Positions 13,200-13,547 of a DNA stretch of 13,547 nucleotides are shown here, in pieces (the stretch's first letter is position 1; every line of letters starts with the position of its first letter). A program made the position numbers and the translations under genes. The DNA comes from Desulfuromonadales bacterium. Lineage in GTDB: Bacteria > Desulfobacterota > Desulfuromonadia > Desulfuromonadales > BM103. Location: contig JAOUDB010000031.1 of the NCBI GenBank assembly GCA_029859485.1, forward strand, positions 1 to 13,547, in the 5' to 3' direction. Below the pieces are notes generated by a model. That model saw only the letters and a list, made by a program, of their open reading frames with translations. It was not told the DNA's origin and did no database searches.

Positions 13200-13547
13200 T
13201 TAAGGAAGTCTTAGTCCCAATGTCTCCAGTTTGACTTCGAGTTCCTTCGCTTCTCTTGATTTCTTGCCGTCCTTTAAGCTGACCCAGCCATGTTCTTTTA
13301 GCCACTCTTTTACCGCAGGTTGGTCCTGTGCAATCAGCAACCTCATAAGTTCCGTCTCTGGTCCGGAAAGTCGCATAGCGTTCAACCTGTAATCTCTGAA
13401 GGCCTCCCAGACAAAAGGAACCCAGCGGGCGACGATTTCTTCTCCGATCACTGTTGCATATTGACGGATTTCGGTTTGCGCATGGCTGTCCATACGCAGC
13501 ATGAGAAAGTGCAGGAGGTTGTGCAGGTCAATCGACCAGTAGGCTTC
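13200..13547 (-). CDS. thyX: Flavin-dependent thymidylate synthase, C-terminal part (cut by right edge)
   Basis: Makes dTMP from dUMP with methylenetetrahydrofolate and reduced FAD. The frame is open to the right edge; 115 codons are visible and the stop is at 13200-13202. An ATG at 13502 would give only 100 residues, but reading upstream continues the conserved ThyX block EAYWSIDLHNLLHFL then LRMDSHAQTEIRQYA, so this is internal to the gene. The RHRxxS signature motif should lie beyond the edge. The C-terminal section, about 80 residues after that block, is charged and normal for the family. Convergent with dnaB, 51 bp apart. Confidence 0.94.
   Translation of the reverse strand, partial: EAYWSIDLHNLLHFLMLRMDSHAQTEIRQYATVIGEEIVARWVPFVWEAFRDYRLNAMRLSGPETELMRLLIAQDQPAVKEWLKEHGWVSLKDGKKSREAKELEVKLETLGLRLP

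Noticed and set aside
13200..13502. A complete 100-residue protein from ATG 13502
   Set aside because: The conserved ThyX block continues upstream of that ATG to the window edge, so this is the end of a larger gene.

Overview
The window looks like a chromosomal segment of a Gram-negative, anaerobic member of the Desulfuromonadales/Geobacterales (Desulfobacterota). This is inferred from three things: the gene order ispE, tRNA-Gln, prs, rplY (ctc), pth, ychF, rpsF, rpsR, DUF2232, rplI, dnaB; a K+-dependent membrane pyrophosphatase; and a sigma-54-type promoter on a TRAP transporter. Base composition and codon use look even across the window, and I see no mobile element, phage gene, CRISPR array or transfer scar.

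Layout. (1) Positions 1-2330, minus strand: a two-gene TRAP uptake operon of the TAXI type. It has a periplasmic binding protein and then a fused DctQ-DctM permease cut by the left edge. A near-perfect -24/-12 promoter (2317-2331) precedes it, a dyad spans the predicted start site, and a 20-bp-period direct repeat lies where sigma-54 enhancers usually sit. (2) 2332-2778: a divergent intergenic region with no convincing gene. (3) 2779-6052, plus strand: ispE (isoprenoid precursor kinase), tRNA-Gln(UUG), prs (PRPP synthetase), rplY (ribosomal protein L25/Ctc) and pth (peptidyl-tRNA hydrolase). (4) 6100-8185: hppA, a membrane pyrophosphatase with sequence marks of a K+-dependent, probably Na+-pumping enzyme, ended by a 16-bp hairpin. 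(5) 8202-9360: ychF with its own terminator. (6) 9373-11756: a ribosomal operon rpsF-rpsR-DUF2232-rplI, with a candidate promoter and an S6:S18-type autoregulatory leader at the front and a terminator at the end. (7) 11772-13175: dnaB replicative helicase and a strong terminator. (8) 13200-13547, minus strand: the C-terminal part of thyX, convergent with dnaB.

The plus-strand genes are translation and growth housekeeping functions: tRNA recycling (Pth), ribosomal proteins, the ribosome-associated ATPase YchF, PRPP supply, and PPi disposal coupled to ion pumping. The replicative helicase and the flavin-dependent thymidylate synthase end the window. I do not see an obviously new multi-gene system. 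The points most worth a second look are regulatory (sigma-54 promoter with tandem upstream repeats, the rpsF leader, hairpins tight against ychF, dnaB and prs) and local protein oddities (a Cys/His cluster in DnaB, acidic tails on three ribosomal proteins).
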